NCBI GenBank assembly: GCA_003254925.1
Contig: QANZ01012164.1
Coordinates: 88,133-152,132 of the forward strand
Origin: Chamaecrista fasciculata
Lineage: Eukaryota > Streptophyta > Magnoliopsida > Fabales > Fabaceae
Length of the DNA: 64,000 nt
Direction of reading: 5' to 3'
The notes beneath the pieces were generated by a model. The model was given only the letters and a program-made list of their open reading frames with translations, searched no databases and was not told where the DNA came from. Positions 41,672 through 52,919 of this stretch are shown here, one piece after another. A program made the position numbers and the translations under genes. Numbering within the stretch: the first letter of the stretch is position 1; every line of letters starts with the position of its first letter.

Positions 41672-42214
41672 TTAGGTCAAAGGGTCATTTGGTCCTAAAT
41701 GTATGGTATAATGTTCATTTTGGTTCATTATGTTTCAAAATGTTCGAATTAATCCTAAATGTTGGGAAAATTATTCATTTTTGTCCTGAATATTGATAAA
41801 ATATTTCATTTTGGTCCCGAACTATTGAATTTGGTCACATTTATCTCGTCTTTCATTTCAAGTTCAAAGGACTTGTTATGAGGAACTCATAACTCTGAAT
41901 TTGTCACATTCGAATTTGAAACGAAAGAAATATGACCAGTTTTGCTTGTTTGACCATGAAACGAGCGATCTACTTTTAGGATCGATTTGACCTCGTTTGT
42001 TAACGGCTCCAATTCTGGATAGAAAAAGTACTCTTTGAAAACAATTTGTAGCTCTAAACTCGTCACATTTGAACTTGAAACAAGTCATTTAATAGTTTAG
42101 GATCAAAATGAATTATTTTGCAAACATTTAGGACCAATTTGAATATTTTAAAATACGATGGACCAAAATAAACATTAGGGCATACATTTAGGACCAAAAT
42201 GACCCTTTAACCTA
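41672..42214. mobile_element. MITE / foldback element, 0.54 kb
   Basis: Left arm TAGGTCAAAGGGTCATTTGG and right arm with CCAAAATGACCCTTTAACCTA. The inner arms match further ('ggtcctaaatg' / 'catttaggacc'). Flanks CATATATAG and TATATATAG agree at 8 of 9 positions, compatible with a Mutator-type duplication in AT-rich DNA. Confidence 0.68.
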
Positions 42215-42699
42215 TATATATAGCTACATTCTCAAGTTTCAAATTTAATTAATTAACGAGCTTGGTGATATATATATATATATATATGTGTGATCTTACT
42301 TTTGGAAAAACAATCAAACGCACATTAAAAAACCCTAGATTAATTTGAGTATTTATGATGGGTGTGCATGATCACGTGAATAGTGTAGTAATGAAGCTTG
42401 TAAACTACGATTTTATTTTTATTTGTTGGGTAGGCATATAGATAACACTCGTAAGATCTGATAAAATGCGTATATTACGGGCTTTTGTTTTTGTTTTTTT
42501 GGGTTTCTGCCCATCATAATCCATATCCTTTTGTGAAAGTGACATGGATTCAATCTTACGAGTGAGAGAGAGGTCTCATAATCTCATTCATGCCTTTCAT
42601 TGCATGCCTACATTAATTGATATGGATGGCTTCTAAGGCAATCTAAGCAAAGTGGATATATATGATGATCAGTCTTCAAGCCAATTACCAATTAAGGAA

Positions 42700-43035
42700 A
42701 CATACATATGGATATATATATATATATATATATACTATATTATATGTGTGAGGATACTTTTGGTTGATCAAAAATAATTAAATTAAAAATTAAAAAATAA
42801 AAAATAAACATGTGAAACATGATAGTTGGCTATAGATAATGGGAGAAATTAAAGGAAGCAGTAAATAATATTTAAGAAAGTGAAAACTTATTATTTGGTC
42901 TTTTAATTTTTACACTTCTAACGATTTAGTATTTGAATAATAAAAATATACTATTTAGTCACTGAATAACTACAAATATCAAATCAAACGTTACATATAT
43001 ATTTTCGTGCCCGTTAGGGCACGAAAAGCCTCTAG
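42700..43035 (+). mobile_element. Non-autonomous Helitron, copy 1
   Basis: The 3' end reads hairpin CGTGCCCGTTAGGGCACG (43006-43023), a short spacer AAAAGCCT, then CTAG followed by T: the canonical Helitron terminus. A second copy in inverse orientation at 60298-60613 matches through the whole body, from ACTATATTATATGTGTGAGG to the hairpin. The 5' boundary is blurred by a (TA)n run. Confidence 0.82.
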
Positions 43036-44094
43036 TATATATATATATAGATACTTGACAGATTGAAAATTTAAAAAAAAATCGTAGAAAGGGAACATAT
43101 ATTAAAATAAAATCATTCAGGATACAAAGTTAACCGATACCAAGTCTATAGGGTTACGTTGGTCAAACCCTACAAAGTCAGTGCGAAAAGAAAAATTAAA
43201 AAAAAAAAAACAGGCATCCTATAAGAAGAAATTATGTTGGACTTTTGATTAAGGGTGTCAAGTTTAAAAAGTTTCTTTTTTTTTTTGAACATTACAAGAA
43301 GAAATTATCATCTAATTTTTGAAGAGTTTGACGTCATAGAAAAAGTTAACTGTGGAAACACCAAGAGACCAAAAGAAGAGAATGAGGATATATAAACCCA
43401 ACCAATGAGGCAATCCCTCCAAGAAACTGCCATTGCCAACCAAATTGCTGCAAGGTAAGAAAATCTGTAAAAAAACAAAGAGTCACCGAATAGCAACCAA
43501 CAATACACCGGTGAACAATCTTCATCATGAAACGAACAAGTAAACTCATCAAAATCTCCCATACATACAAAGATGAAGGAAGTAGTGACGTCTCCCGTAC
43601 ACTTAAAAAGAGAAGGAGTATCTTCTAATGAAAAAAAAATATAACTTCTAAATCTAAAGAAATATATATAAAATAAAGAATATTAGATATAGAAAGGGCA
43701 ATTTTGATTTAAAATTGCATGTCCTCTTCAAGAGATGAACAACAGTGTATGAAGATGAGGGAAGTTTTCGTCGCTTACAATTCCTCCTTACAGATTTGAC
43801 TCAAAGAGGAAGGTGATGATGCACGATTGGTAAAAAAAAAAATTGGGATGGGAAGAGAGAGCGGTTGAGAGGGAAAGAGATAATAAGTTGTTTAAAAGAG
43901 GAAAAAATTTCACTCACGTTCAAGTTTAAAAAGTTGCATCATAAACTTACCCATAAATTAAAGAAAGAGTTCAACCAGGAAAAAGTAAAGAGAAAATTGA
44001 ACAAAATAAGGAAGAGAAATTGAAAATAATTGTAACACTTTCTACACTAACTATGTATGATATTCTGTTCAAAAAACTATGTATGATATTAAAA
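43036..44094. other. Intergenic DNA
   Basis: Mixed AT-rich sequence. Short minus-strand open frames at 43308-43570 show no recognisable domain. Confidence 0.45.
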
Positions 44095-44350
44095 GGGGTT
44101 AGTCTATGATGCAAAGTTTATTTTAGGGAATGCAATGAATTCTGAGCCAATAAGATTATGACACATAAAAAGATTAGATAATTTAATTTTGAAAAATAAT
44201 AGAAAAAATATTTTTTTAAGTGATCAAAACTGTGTATGAAGTCACATCACTAGTTACATACAACTAACCATTCCACGTGTCATGATGTTATTGGCTTATG
44301 CCTCATTGCATCTCATACCTTAAAACAAACTTTGCATCATAGTCTAACCT
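44095..44350. mobile_element. MITE with 8-bp target duplication
   Basis: 256 bp. Ends GGGGTTAGTCTATGATGCAA and TTGCATCATAGTCTAACCT. Perfect 8-bp duplication TATTAAAA (44087-44094, 44351-44358). The 8-bp length suggests hAT, although the AT-rich target weakens that. Confidence 0.8.
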
Positions 44351-46126
44351 TATTAAAATTAAAAGAAGAAAAAAAATCTCCATTGTATGATTGATCCATG
44401 AAATTAATTTTTTTCATTATTTTCACAATTAAATTATTTGAATAATGAAAATTATACTACTTTACTTTACTTATTACATATATAACAAGTTGCATCATAC
44501 TGATCATAGACTTGCCCTTAATTTTTTTCAATATTGTTTTCCTTTTTTGTTTAAAGTCAGTTCATAAAGCCCAAAACAAAGAAAGCCCAAAAGTCAACTC
44601 TTTTTAATATTACTATGACAAAAAATATACATTATGGGCTTTTCTTAATAACATTTTGGCATTATGTGGACTACGAGTGAAATGAGCATGTCCAATCCCA
44701 AATCATGCCTTATTACAAAATATGAAAAGATATTTAATTAGAAGCAAAAACTTAGGCCCAGAAAATAAATAGGGCCTGAGGCCAGAAGAGTCCGATCAGG
44801 CTCGACTTGATACTTTCATTTTGTTTTTTAAAAAATTTTAATATTTTATTATGTAACATATGTAATTTGTATTTATAATTTTTATTATATAAAACACATC
44901 AAGTATAAACTTGGCTGTAATCAAATTTATTTCATTTATTATATTTAAATATAAATATTTTTACATTTGCCAACCATTTTAGAGGATATAAAAAAATATA
45001 TTGAAAACAGGGATTATAAATAAAAATTATGATTAGATTAAAATGATTTGGTCGAAATTTCATTTTAGTCCTCGAAATGAATTTTGTTTTAGTTTTCAAA
45101 CTTTTATTTATTCTATTTTGATCTTTAATCTTTTTCATTTGTTTCATTGTTAGTAAAAAAACATGATTACTCTAGTCTCACCTTATATCTGAGTTGGATC
45201 CTCTATTTTGATAATATATATATATATTAATAAATGAGTTGACATTTAACAAAGAAATAAAGAAAAATCTTCAATTTTTAAAAAGAAAAGCACAAATTTA
45301 TCTTCATTTTGTAATTGAAAAAGAAAATTTTCCTTTCTTTTTGACAATTCACTTATTAAGACATGTGTGATAGAGTAATTATTGATCTCAACTATCAAAG
45401 TTTGAGATAACTTCATAAACTAGACAAAATTATATTTTGTACTAACATTAGAACAAAAAGAAAATTTTAGACTAAAATATAATAGAAAAATGTTTAAGTA
45501 CCAACATGTAATTTATCCTAATTTCATGACTAAAATGAGATTTGGACCAAATGATTTTTTTTCATATGGTTGAGTCATGACTCATGAGGGAGTCCCCTTA
45601 TTTCAACTTTTTTGGTTTTTAACTAATTACAAGACATCCTTTGAATTTTAAGTAAACACCTTGAATTTTAAAATTGTGAAAAGAGACCCCCCTATTTTTT
45701 TTTTCAATTAAACCATGAATATCTTCCGTTTATCTGTATAACGGTCTAAACGAAAACTAGTCTCACTCAGGTCTCAATAGTGAAACAGTTAGGAGTCCTC
45801 CCAACAATGTTGACTCTAAATATCGAACCTGAGTCCTCTCATCTAGGGTGTAGCTTGCCAACCACTATACAAAAAAACCCCCTCAATTTATAATTTCATG
45901 CAATTAACACCTCCTGTTAAATTTTCATCCAATTTTTTGTTAGTGCCACATGATTTAAGAAGAATATTATGGTGATTTTATTAAAATCTACCCAAATCAC
46001 CTTTAGGGTATTGTATTTGGGTGGGTTATTAAGAATCGTTAAATTTCCAAAAATATTCCCACTAATTTTATTTAAATTGAGCTTATGTTACACTTAATGG
46101 CTGAAATTAACAGCAATCTGAGGGTA
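44351..46126. other. Intergenic DNA with one decayed inverted repeat
   Basis: About 45055-45560 has loosely inverted ends around TTTCATTTTAGTCCTCGAA and CATGACTAAAATGAGATTTGG, resembling a MITE remnant. No gene. Confidence 0.45.
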
Positions 46127-46568
46127 GGGGTGCACAAGCTTGACCCGGCCCGGCCCAGTCTCTTTTTTGAAATCGAGTAGGATATACCCATTATTTGATT
46201 TTTTTATTATATATATTTATATTTTTTTTACAAAACATTCTTTTTATTATAGAAAATATACATGTATTCTTATTTTTATTAATTGTACATTAAAAAAAAT
46301 ATATAACATATATACTTAATTTTAATTAAATCAATAATTTTTTAACAAATAAATCAAATTAAATGTTTTTAATAATAAAAACATCACTAAAATGATTCAA
46401 AATTAATTTTTTTGATCAATATCTACAAGTTAAAATTCATATATAATGAATAAATAACTTAAATAAATAAATATAAAAAAATTGGCTCGATCGGCCCGGC
46501 CCAACCCGGGTCTGACCGGGCCGTGTCTAGCTGAAACCTGGCCCCGCCCCGCCTTAGTGCACACCTAG
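46127..46568. mobile_element. Probable hAT-like MITE ending in GGTGCACA
   Basis: Left GGGGTGCACAAGCTTGACCC and right AGTGCACACCT flank a very AT-rich middle, with CCCGGCCC words near both ends. This terminal type is common among plant hAT MITEs. I could not confirm a target duplication. Confidence 0.5.
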
Positions 46569-46601
46569 GTTAGGGTATTAATGGTTCCAAATTAAAAATT
46601 T

Positions 46602-47000
46602 GGATAAATTACATTTTGGTACCCTGTGGTTTGAAACCTGGCACTTTGGTACCCTGTGGTATTCTCCATTAACACTTTGGTACCCTTTGGAGCTATTTTG
46701 TAATTTTAACCATAACAAATTTTGCAAAAATTACATATTGACCCCAATTTTTTTAAAAAATTTTCATTTTGGTCCCTAGATAATATGTATCCAGGGACCT
46801 ATTTATAATTTTTTGAAAACTTTTTAGGCTCAATATGTAATTTTTGCAAAATTTGTTATGGTTAAAATTACAAAATAGCTTTAAAGGGTACCAAAGTGTT
46901 AATGGATAATACCACAGGGTACCAAAGTGTCAAGTTTCAAACCACAGGGTACCAAAGTGAAATAGGGTCAAGCCACAGGGTATCAAAGTGTAATTTACCC
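46602..47000. mobile_element. Mutator-like MITE upstream of PDF1A
   Basis: 399 bp. Ends GGATAAATTACATTTTGG and GTAATTTACCC. Inner arms repeat GGTACCCTGTGGT and its complement. Perfect 9-bp duplication TAAAAATTT (46593-46601, 47001-47009). A related copy lies at the centre of the palindrome at 59289-59685. It ends about 180 bp before the PDF1A start codon. Confidence 0.88.
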
Positions 47001-47181
47001 TAAAAATTTAAGGGCACTCTTTGCACAATTTTAAAATTCAATGGTGGTTTGCGCACTCAAACTAGAACTTAGGAGTACTTTGTGCAATTTAGCTTTTGTT
47101 ATTTCCCCATTTCATAGCCAGTGAAAATTTTAGTAGATTCTACAGCTACAGAGCATTCGAGTGAGAGAGAAAAGAAAGGCC

Positions 47182-50100
47182 ATGGAGGCGTTCCATCGAA
47201 TTTCATATCGTCTCCTCCCCATATCCCTCTCCGAAAAATGCCTTCGAAATTCCTCCACTTCCACTACATTCTCCACTGCAATCCGAACATCACAATTCAA
47301 AGGCTTAATTTCATGTGCTGCGAATCCACTTTTCAATTATAATGCCAACTTCACGATCCCCCAAAAATCCTACCGCTCAGCATCATCGTCTACTTCTTCT
47401 ACTATTGCCAAAGCAGGATGGCTTCTGGGTCTCGGAGATAACAACAAGAAACCAAGCTTGCCTGACACTGTCAAAGCCGGTGACCCAGTTTTGCATGAAG
47501 CTGCACAGGAAGTTAATCCCACTGAAATAAGCTCCGCGAGGATCCAGAAGATTATCGATGATATGATAAAGATTATGAGAAAGGCTCCTGGGGTTGGCCT
47601 AGCTGCTCCACAGATTGGAATTCCCTTGAGGGTCAGTTCTAAATTTTGATAATTTCATGATTCCATAATGGAAAATTATAATTTTCTCATTTTAGATGTT
47701 AATTCAAATTTGATAGTTAATGTAATTTTGAATAGAATGCAGTTAGTGCTGAGTTTTAGTGGTGGGCACAAAATACTGTGACTTTTAATTTTCGATGATA
47801 TATGATAAAGGTCATGAGAAAGGCTCCTGGGGTTGGTCTAGCTGCTCCACAGATTGGAATTCCCTGAGGGGTCAGTTCTAATTTTGATAATTTTAGTAGA
47901 TTAATATGATTTTGACAAGAATACACTTAGAACCTTTGTTTTAGTGGAGGGCACAAAATACTCTGACTTTTAGAAGTTAACTGAAAGACTCCAAAGATTT
48001 TAAATTTTATCACTCAACATCTTTTTGTCAACCTTACACCCAATTTTCGCACTTCTGTGTTAAAAAAGTGAATAATCGAAGTTGAAATCTCGACTGTTTT
48101 AATTAATTTGAACTCAGAAGTATTTTGTGTCTGGCAACTCGAGAGCCTTAAGTGATTTGACATTGAGAAATCTACTAGATTTTAGAAACCAAAACAGTCA
48201 TGTACTCTCTTTTCTATTTTCTGGGGCGGTCTGAATTCTTAGTTTATTTTCTGTGAATGTCGCTGTTACTGTTTAATGAGGAAGGAAGAAAATAGCTATA
48301 CGGAAATGAATTATGTGTAAATATGGTTCTTTTGTCATGTCATACCTACTTTTTGAGTTTGGTTACCCTGTCATAATGTTTCCTTTTGTAGTGAATGATG
48401 TACTGTTTAGATGGTTTATCTTAGAAAGTCTCCATTTACTGTTTTTATAGGGAAGTTTAGTGAACCTGATAGCTCTTAATGGTTATTGGTTTAATTTTTG
48501 TAAATTGAAGCCACCATCTTTAGATGTCAATATATCATAAGATTATAGGACATACGAACACCTGGAGTTGGAGAAATGGCTGCTGCCCCCTTTTTTTTTG
48601 TGGTGGTGGTGGTGTTGGGGGTAAGAACCAGGCAGACTCTAACCGACAATCAAAGACTATTTCTCCTGAGGCTTAAAACCACCGAAAAGTCTTTTCCATA
48701 CACACAGTCCGGCTCGAACCCAAAACATCATGCTGGGCTTTTTTGTTACTTGCCTTGTTTATTAATGATAAGGAGAAGAATGAGCTTCTTTTGTAAATTG
48801 TAAATATTATGACAACTAATTATTGAGGAGTCCATGGTTCAAAGTTTTACTTATGATACACTGAAGATATGAAGTATTGAGGTCTTCGATAGCGCACAGT
48901 TCAGATTATTACTAGGCAATTAGCAACTGTAATAAGAAAACGTATTTTGTCTGTTCATGTATGCAGATAATTGTTTTGGAAGATACAAAAGAGTATATCA
49001 GTTATGCCCCAAAAGAAGAGACCGAGGCTCAAGATAGACGACCTTTTGATCTTTTGGTATGTCCAAATCTGCTAGGACTTCTTTTCTTCTTCTTCTGAAG
49101 GACACTTTCCTTGAAATACAAATTCACTAATTATCTTGAGGCAGGTGATCATAAATCCAAAGCTAGAGAAGAAAAGCAACAAGACTGGTCTATTTTTTGA
49201 AGGGTGCTTGAGGTAATAGGCCCAATACTTTTTAAAGGGCTTATTTTCTTATTTTCTTCATCATAGTTGCTTTGTTGTACATATGTCTATTTCAGCAATT
49301 TAATTCACTGTCTAGAACTCTAAATTCTTGTGCGTCTAAAACCTTGTTTAAGCGAGTCATTAACAGTTGATGTGGTTGAAAGTGATAATTCTGTCTAACG
49401 TTAAGAGCAAGGTTGTAAAACAATCAAACTTGCAAGAGGCCAAAACTCATACTCATGACATAAATTTTGCATGTTCTTTGGTGGTAAAACAATTTTGAAT
49501 GGTTTGGCCAAAAAAAAAAAGAATTTTGAATGGATAATAAAATGAGAAAAAGTATGCAAATGAGAATGCAACCCAATGCGGAAGCTTTTGGATCTAAGGA
49601 GCAATTGACTAAATTGAGGGCTTGTTTCTCAGAGAAACAGTGTGTTTTCTGTTTTTCTTTAGATGTGGATAGAAATGGGGTAGAGACGAACTTAGGCAGA
49701 GATTGAGAAGGATTGTCCGAAAATCCGTAAACAATCTCAATTGCTATTTTCGCACAAATAGACAGTAAAGTTGTTAATATTCGCTAATAAATTAAGTGAA
49801 AGACATCTGTTTGTACATGCTGCTGATGGTTTGGAAACACTGGGATCACAAGAACATACTAATAACTAAATATAAGTCATACCTGAGTTTAGCTTATGAT
49901 ATATAATTGTGTCAATTCTGAGATGTGGTTTGAACTTCTGAATCTTATGATTTATTTGATGACCAATATCCATATGCTTGTTGGAGATTGAACGTTTAAG
50001 CACTCCTAAATTCTAAATTGCACACCCCTATGCCTCTAAGGAGAAGTACTGCCCTGTTCTTGCTTCAATTGAAAAATGGACAGGCTAAAATGGGATATTG

Positions 50101-50967
50101 GCATTGTCTAGTCCTCTATAGCGAAATATTGTTCTAATCTAAGTCATTTACTGAATTCTTAATGCAGTTCATACCTTTTTCAATATTGTAAACTCAGCAA
50201 TTATACAGCAACAATTCCAACTTGCATAGTTTTTGTTGCTTTATTTGGCCATAAATAATGTGTGGAGCATGTTTTACATTCTTTTATATCCAGGCTACCT
50301 ATTTACATCTTTGGCTCTAACAACTGTAGGCTAAAATGTACAAAACCCCCTTGAACTTTAGTCATTATGCAAAAAATCCCATGAGCTTTCAAAAGTGACA
50401 AAAGATCCCCCCTGAACTTTTGATTTTATGTAAAGGACCCCATTTTTAGACTCTTGTTCAAAAGTAAGTTTTTTTATATATACTTTTATGATTGTTGTTG
50501 CACATTAACCCAAAATTAAAATTAATTATTCTTGTAATTAATAGTAACAAAAAAAATATATACATTTCTAGAATTTTTCAATGAAAATTTTATGAAAAGG
50601 GGTTATTTTTACAAAATCAAAAGTTTAGGAGATCTTTCATCACTTTTCAAATTCCAAAAGGGAGTTTTTTGCACATTGACTTAAGTTCAAGAGAGTTTTA
50701 TGCATTTTAGCCTCAACTTTATGCAGTGTTGATGGGTTTAGAGCCATGGTAGAGCGAGCCCTTGACGTTGAGGTTGCCGGTCTTGATCGCTATGGTAAAC
50801 CTATCAAAATAAATGCTTCTGGCTGGCAAGCCAGGATATTACAGCATGAATGTGATCATCTAGATGGGACTCTGTATGTTGATAAAATGGTACCTAGAAC
50901 TTTCAGAACTGTGGAAAACTTGGACTTGCCTCTTGCCCAAGGTTGCCCCAAAATTGGTGTACGCTAA
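47182..50967 (+). CDS. PDF1A: Peptide deformylase 1A (organellar)
   Basis: Metalloenzyme that removes the N-formyl group from nascent organelle-made proteins. Exons: 47182-47631, 48967-49056, 49145-49212, 50727-50967, all GT-AG, giving 282 residues. All three motifs are present: [11 protein letters not shown] (exon 1), II EGCLS (split across exons 3 and 4, with the Cys metal ligand), and [12 protein letters not shown] (exon 4, two His ligands and catalytic Glu). The first 70 residues are Ser/Arg-rich with few acids, as expected for a transit peptide; [20 protein letters not shown] starts the mature enzyme region. By recall it matches Arabidopsis At1g15390 along its length. The start ATG begins [13 protein letters not shown]; no upstream ATG is in frame. 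Intron 1 contains a tandem copy of the end of exon 1. Intron 3 ends 14 bp after a MITE. Confidence 0.95.
47556..47972 (+). repeat. Tandem duplication of exon 1 end into PDF1A intron 1
   Basis: Unit A (47556-47792) contains the last 76 bp of exon 1 plus the start of intron 1. Unit B (47793-about 47972) repeats it, including the codons for [10 protein letters not shown] and a donor-like GGTCAGT. In B the sequence CCCTTGAGGG has become CCCTGAGGGG, shifting the frame before the donor. B has no acceptor of its own that I can see. Confidence 0.88.
50329..50712. mobile_element. MITE in PDF1A intron 3, against the splice acceptor
   Basis: Left end GGCTAAAATGTACAAAA, right end TTTTATGCATTTTAGCC. Flanking 9-mers ACAACTGTA and TCAACTTTA agree at 7 of 9. 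The right end is 14 bp upstream of the exon 4 acceptor AG (50725-50726). Same family as 55330-55669. Confidence 0.75.
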
Positions 50968-51554
50968 TTATGGTTTTGATGCTGAGGCTGCCTTTATTGG
51001 ATCATCAACACAGGTTTCATGTCCTTGGTAGTGAGGATTTGACATATTGTATGTAAAATTTTCAAGTGGACTCAGTATGCAATTTTATGGAATATTGTCT
51101 CAATTTGAGAATGGCAGGTTTTGGTGTATCATGTTACCATGGCAATTGATTCATAATATTATCCTTTCCCATTGATTTCACTTCAGTTAAGTGTCTATGT
51201 TATAGCTTATTAAAAGACACAAATCCTATTTTAGTCTCTCAGTAGTCACTGAAAATATTGTATTTTGTTCAAGTTTTTTTTCATAAATTAATAATTTAAC
51301 GACGAGTATGTAATGCATTAGTTGATAACACCACATGTCAATTGTCATGTAATCATATTATTTTTGTTAATTAAAATTTTATGCCATTAAAATTATATAA
51401 AAAGTATTCAATTAACAGTTATATATCACCAATTTTGTTAAAAATTGGATAAAGTTCAGAGTTTGGGGAACCAAAATAGGCTTTTAGTCCTTATTGGAAT
51501 GATAATAATAATATTAATAATAGTCTACTTGAATGGTTGAGACTGAGAGTACTT
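50968..51554. other. PDF1A 3' flank
   Basis: 3' UTR then AT-rich intergenic sequence. No gene seen. Confidence 0.5.
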
Positions 51555-52044
51555 GGCTTAAATGTACTTTTGGTCCCCTAACTTTCCCAAAGATCTCAAT
51601 TTGGTTCCCTAACTTTTTTTGTTGCAATTTTGGTCCCCTAACTTTCGCAAAGGTCTCAATTTGGTCCCCTAACTTTTTTTGTTGCAATTTTGGTCCCTTA
51701 ACTTTTGAAAGTGTCTCACTGTTGGTCCCAAGTGCACTTTTTTCATCCATTATCTGCCGTTAGTGCCGATCTAGCAGGCTGAGTTGGCTGATGACATGAC
51801 AAATATGGGTGAAGTGGATTAAAACCTGACCATTATGCGGAGACGTTTTCATGACTTGGAAGTTCACTTGGAACCAATAGTGAGACGTTTTCAAGAGTTA
51901 GGGGACCAAAATTGCAACAAGAAAAGTTAGGAGACCAAATTGAGACCTTTGCAAAAGTTAGGGGACCAAAATTGCAACAAAAAATGTTAGGGGACCAAAT
52001 TGAGACCTTTGCGAAAGTTAGGAGACCAAAAGTGTACTTAAGCC
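51555..52044. mobile_element. Mutator-like MITE ('ttggtccccta' family)
   Basis: 490 bp. Ends GGCTTAAATGTACTTTTGG and CCAAAAGTGTACTTAAGCC, with internal copies of GGTCCCCTAACTTT in each arm. Perfect 9-bp duplication AGAGTACTT (51546-51554, 52045-52053). Both arms contain two or three tandem sub-repeats of about 60 bp. Confidence 0.9.
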
Positions 52045-52445
52045 AGAGTACTTTATTTCCTATCTTAAAGATCCCTAGTTGTAATCATACAAGAAACAAG
52101 TGCTATATAGGTTATCCTCTCTGTATACCTACTGATAAATCAAAACAAGTGCTATATAGGTTAGCCTAATAGACACATCTTCATAGTCCATTTTCAATGA
52201 AGCTGTGTGCCCTTCTACTGTGTTACTAATTTGAATATTTTTTCTATCTATGGAAGTAAGAAATTGAGAAATCAATACTTTCCTTATTTCAATCTCAAAC
52301 GGACTCAATTTATAAAAGGTAAGTTAATGCACATGTTCAATAAACTTACCAATTCATTCATTTTTTTTTTTGGCCAAAACCAATTCATTCATGATTGGTT
52401 CATTATTAAGGTTGAGGTATTCTTGCAACTTGAATTTAAAATAAA

Positions 52446-52664
52446 TTTATTTTTTGATCCCATAATTTATCATAAAACTACAATTTAGTCCCTGTATAAT
52501 TATATATTGGAAATATACTTTTTGATCCCTGATCTTTTAACAAACGTTGACTAATTTATTTTTTGATCTCTAAATTTATCATAAAACTATAACTTAGTCC
52601 CTGTATAATTATATATTGGAAATATACTTTTTGATCCCTGATCTTTTAACAAACATTGACTATT
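52446..52664. repeat. 109-bp tandem duplication
   Basis: Two direct units offset by 109 bp, each containing TTATCATAAAACTA, TAGTCCCTGTATAATTATAT and TTTGATCCCTGATC. Near-identical by eye. They form one arm of a decayed MITE extending to about 52800, just downstream of the polygalacturonase stop codon. Confidence 0.85.
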
Positions 52665-52919
52665 TAACCCTTGAAACATTATTTATGAGACTAAATAATT
52701 GATGTTTCTTAAAAAAAAAGAGACCAAAAAGTATATTCTAAAAATTAGGGGCTAAATCATAATTTTGAGATAAACTAAAGGATTCAAAAGTAAATTTTTT
52801 TCTTAAATTTATTTAAAAATCTTCAGAGACCTGATATTTAAATGAAGGACAAGGGCAGCCACAAACTCACATACATCTATATATATAATTATATATATAT
52901 TCTTTACAGGTAGCTTTGT

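Noticed and set aside
43308-43570. Two overlapping minus-strand frames
   Set aside because: Overlap in different frames, no domain, AT-rich flanks.
47121-47342. Frames in other phases over PDF1A exon 1
   Set aside because: Shadows of the deformylase transit-peptide exon.
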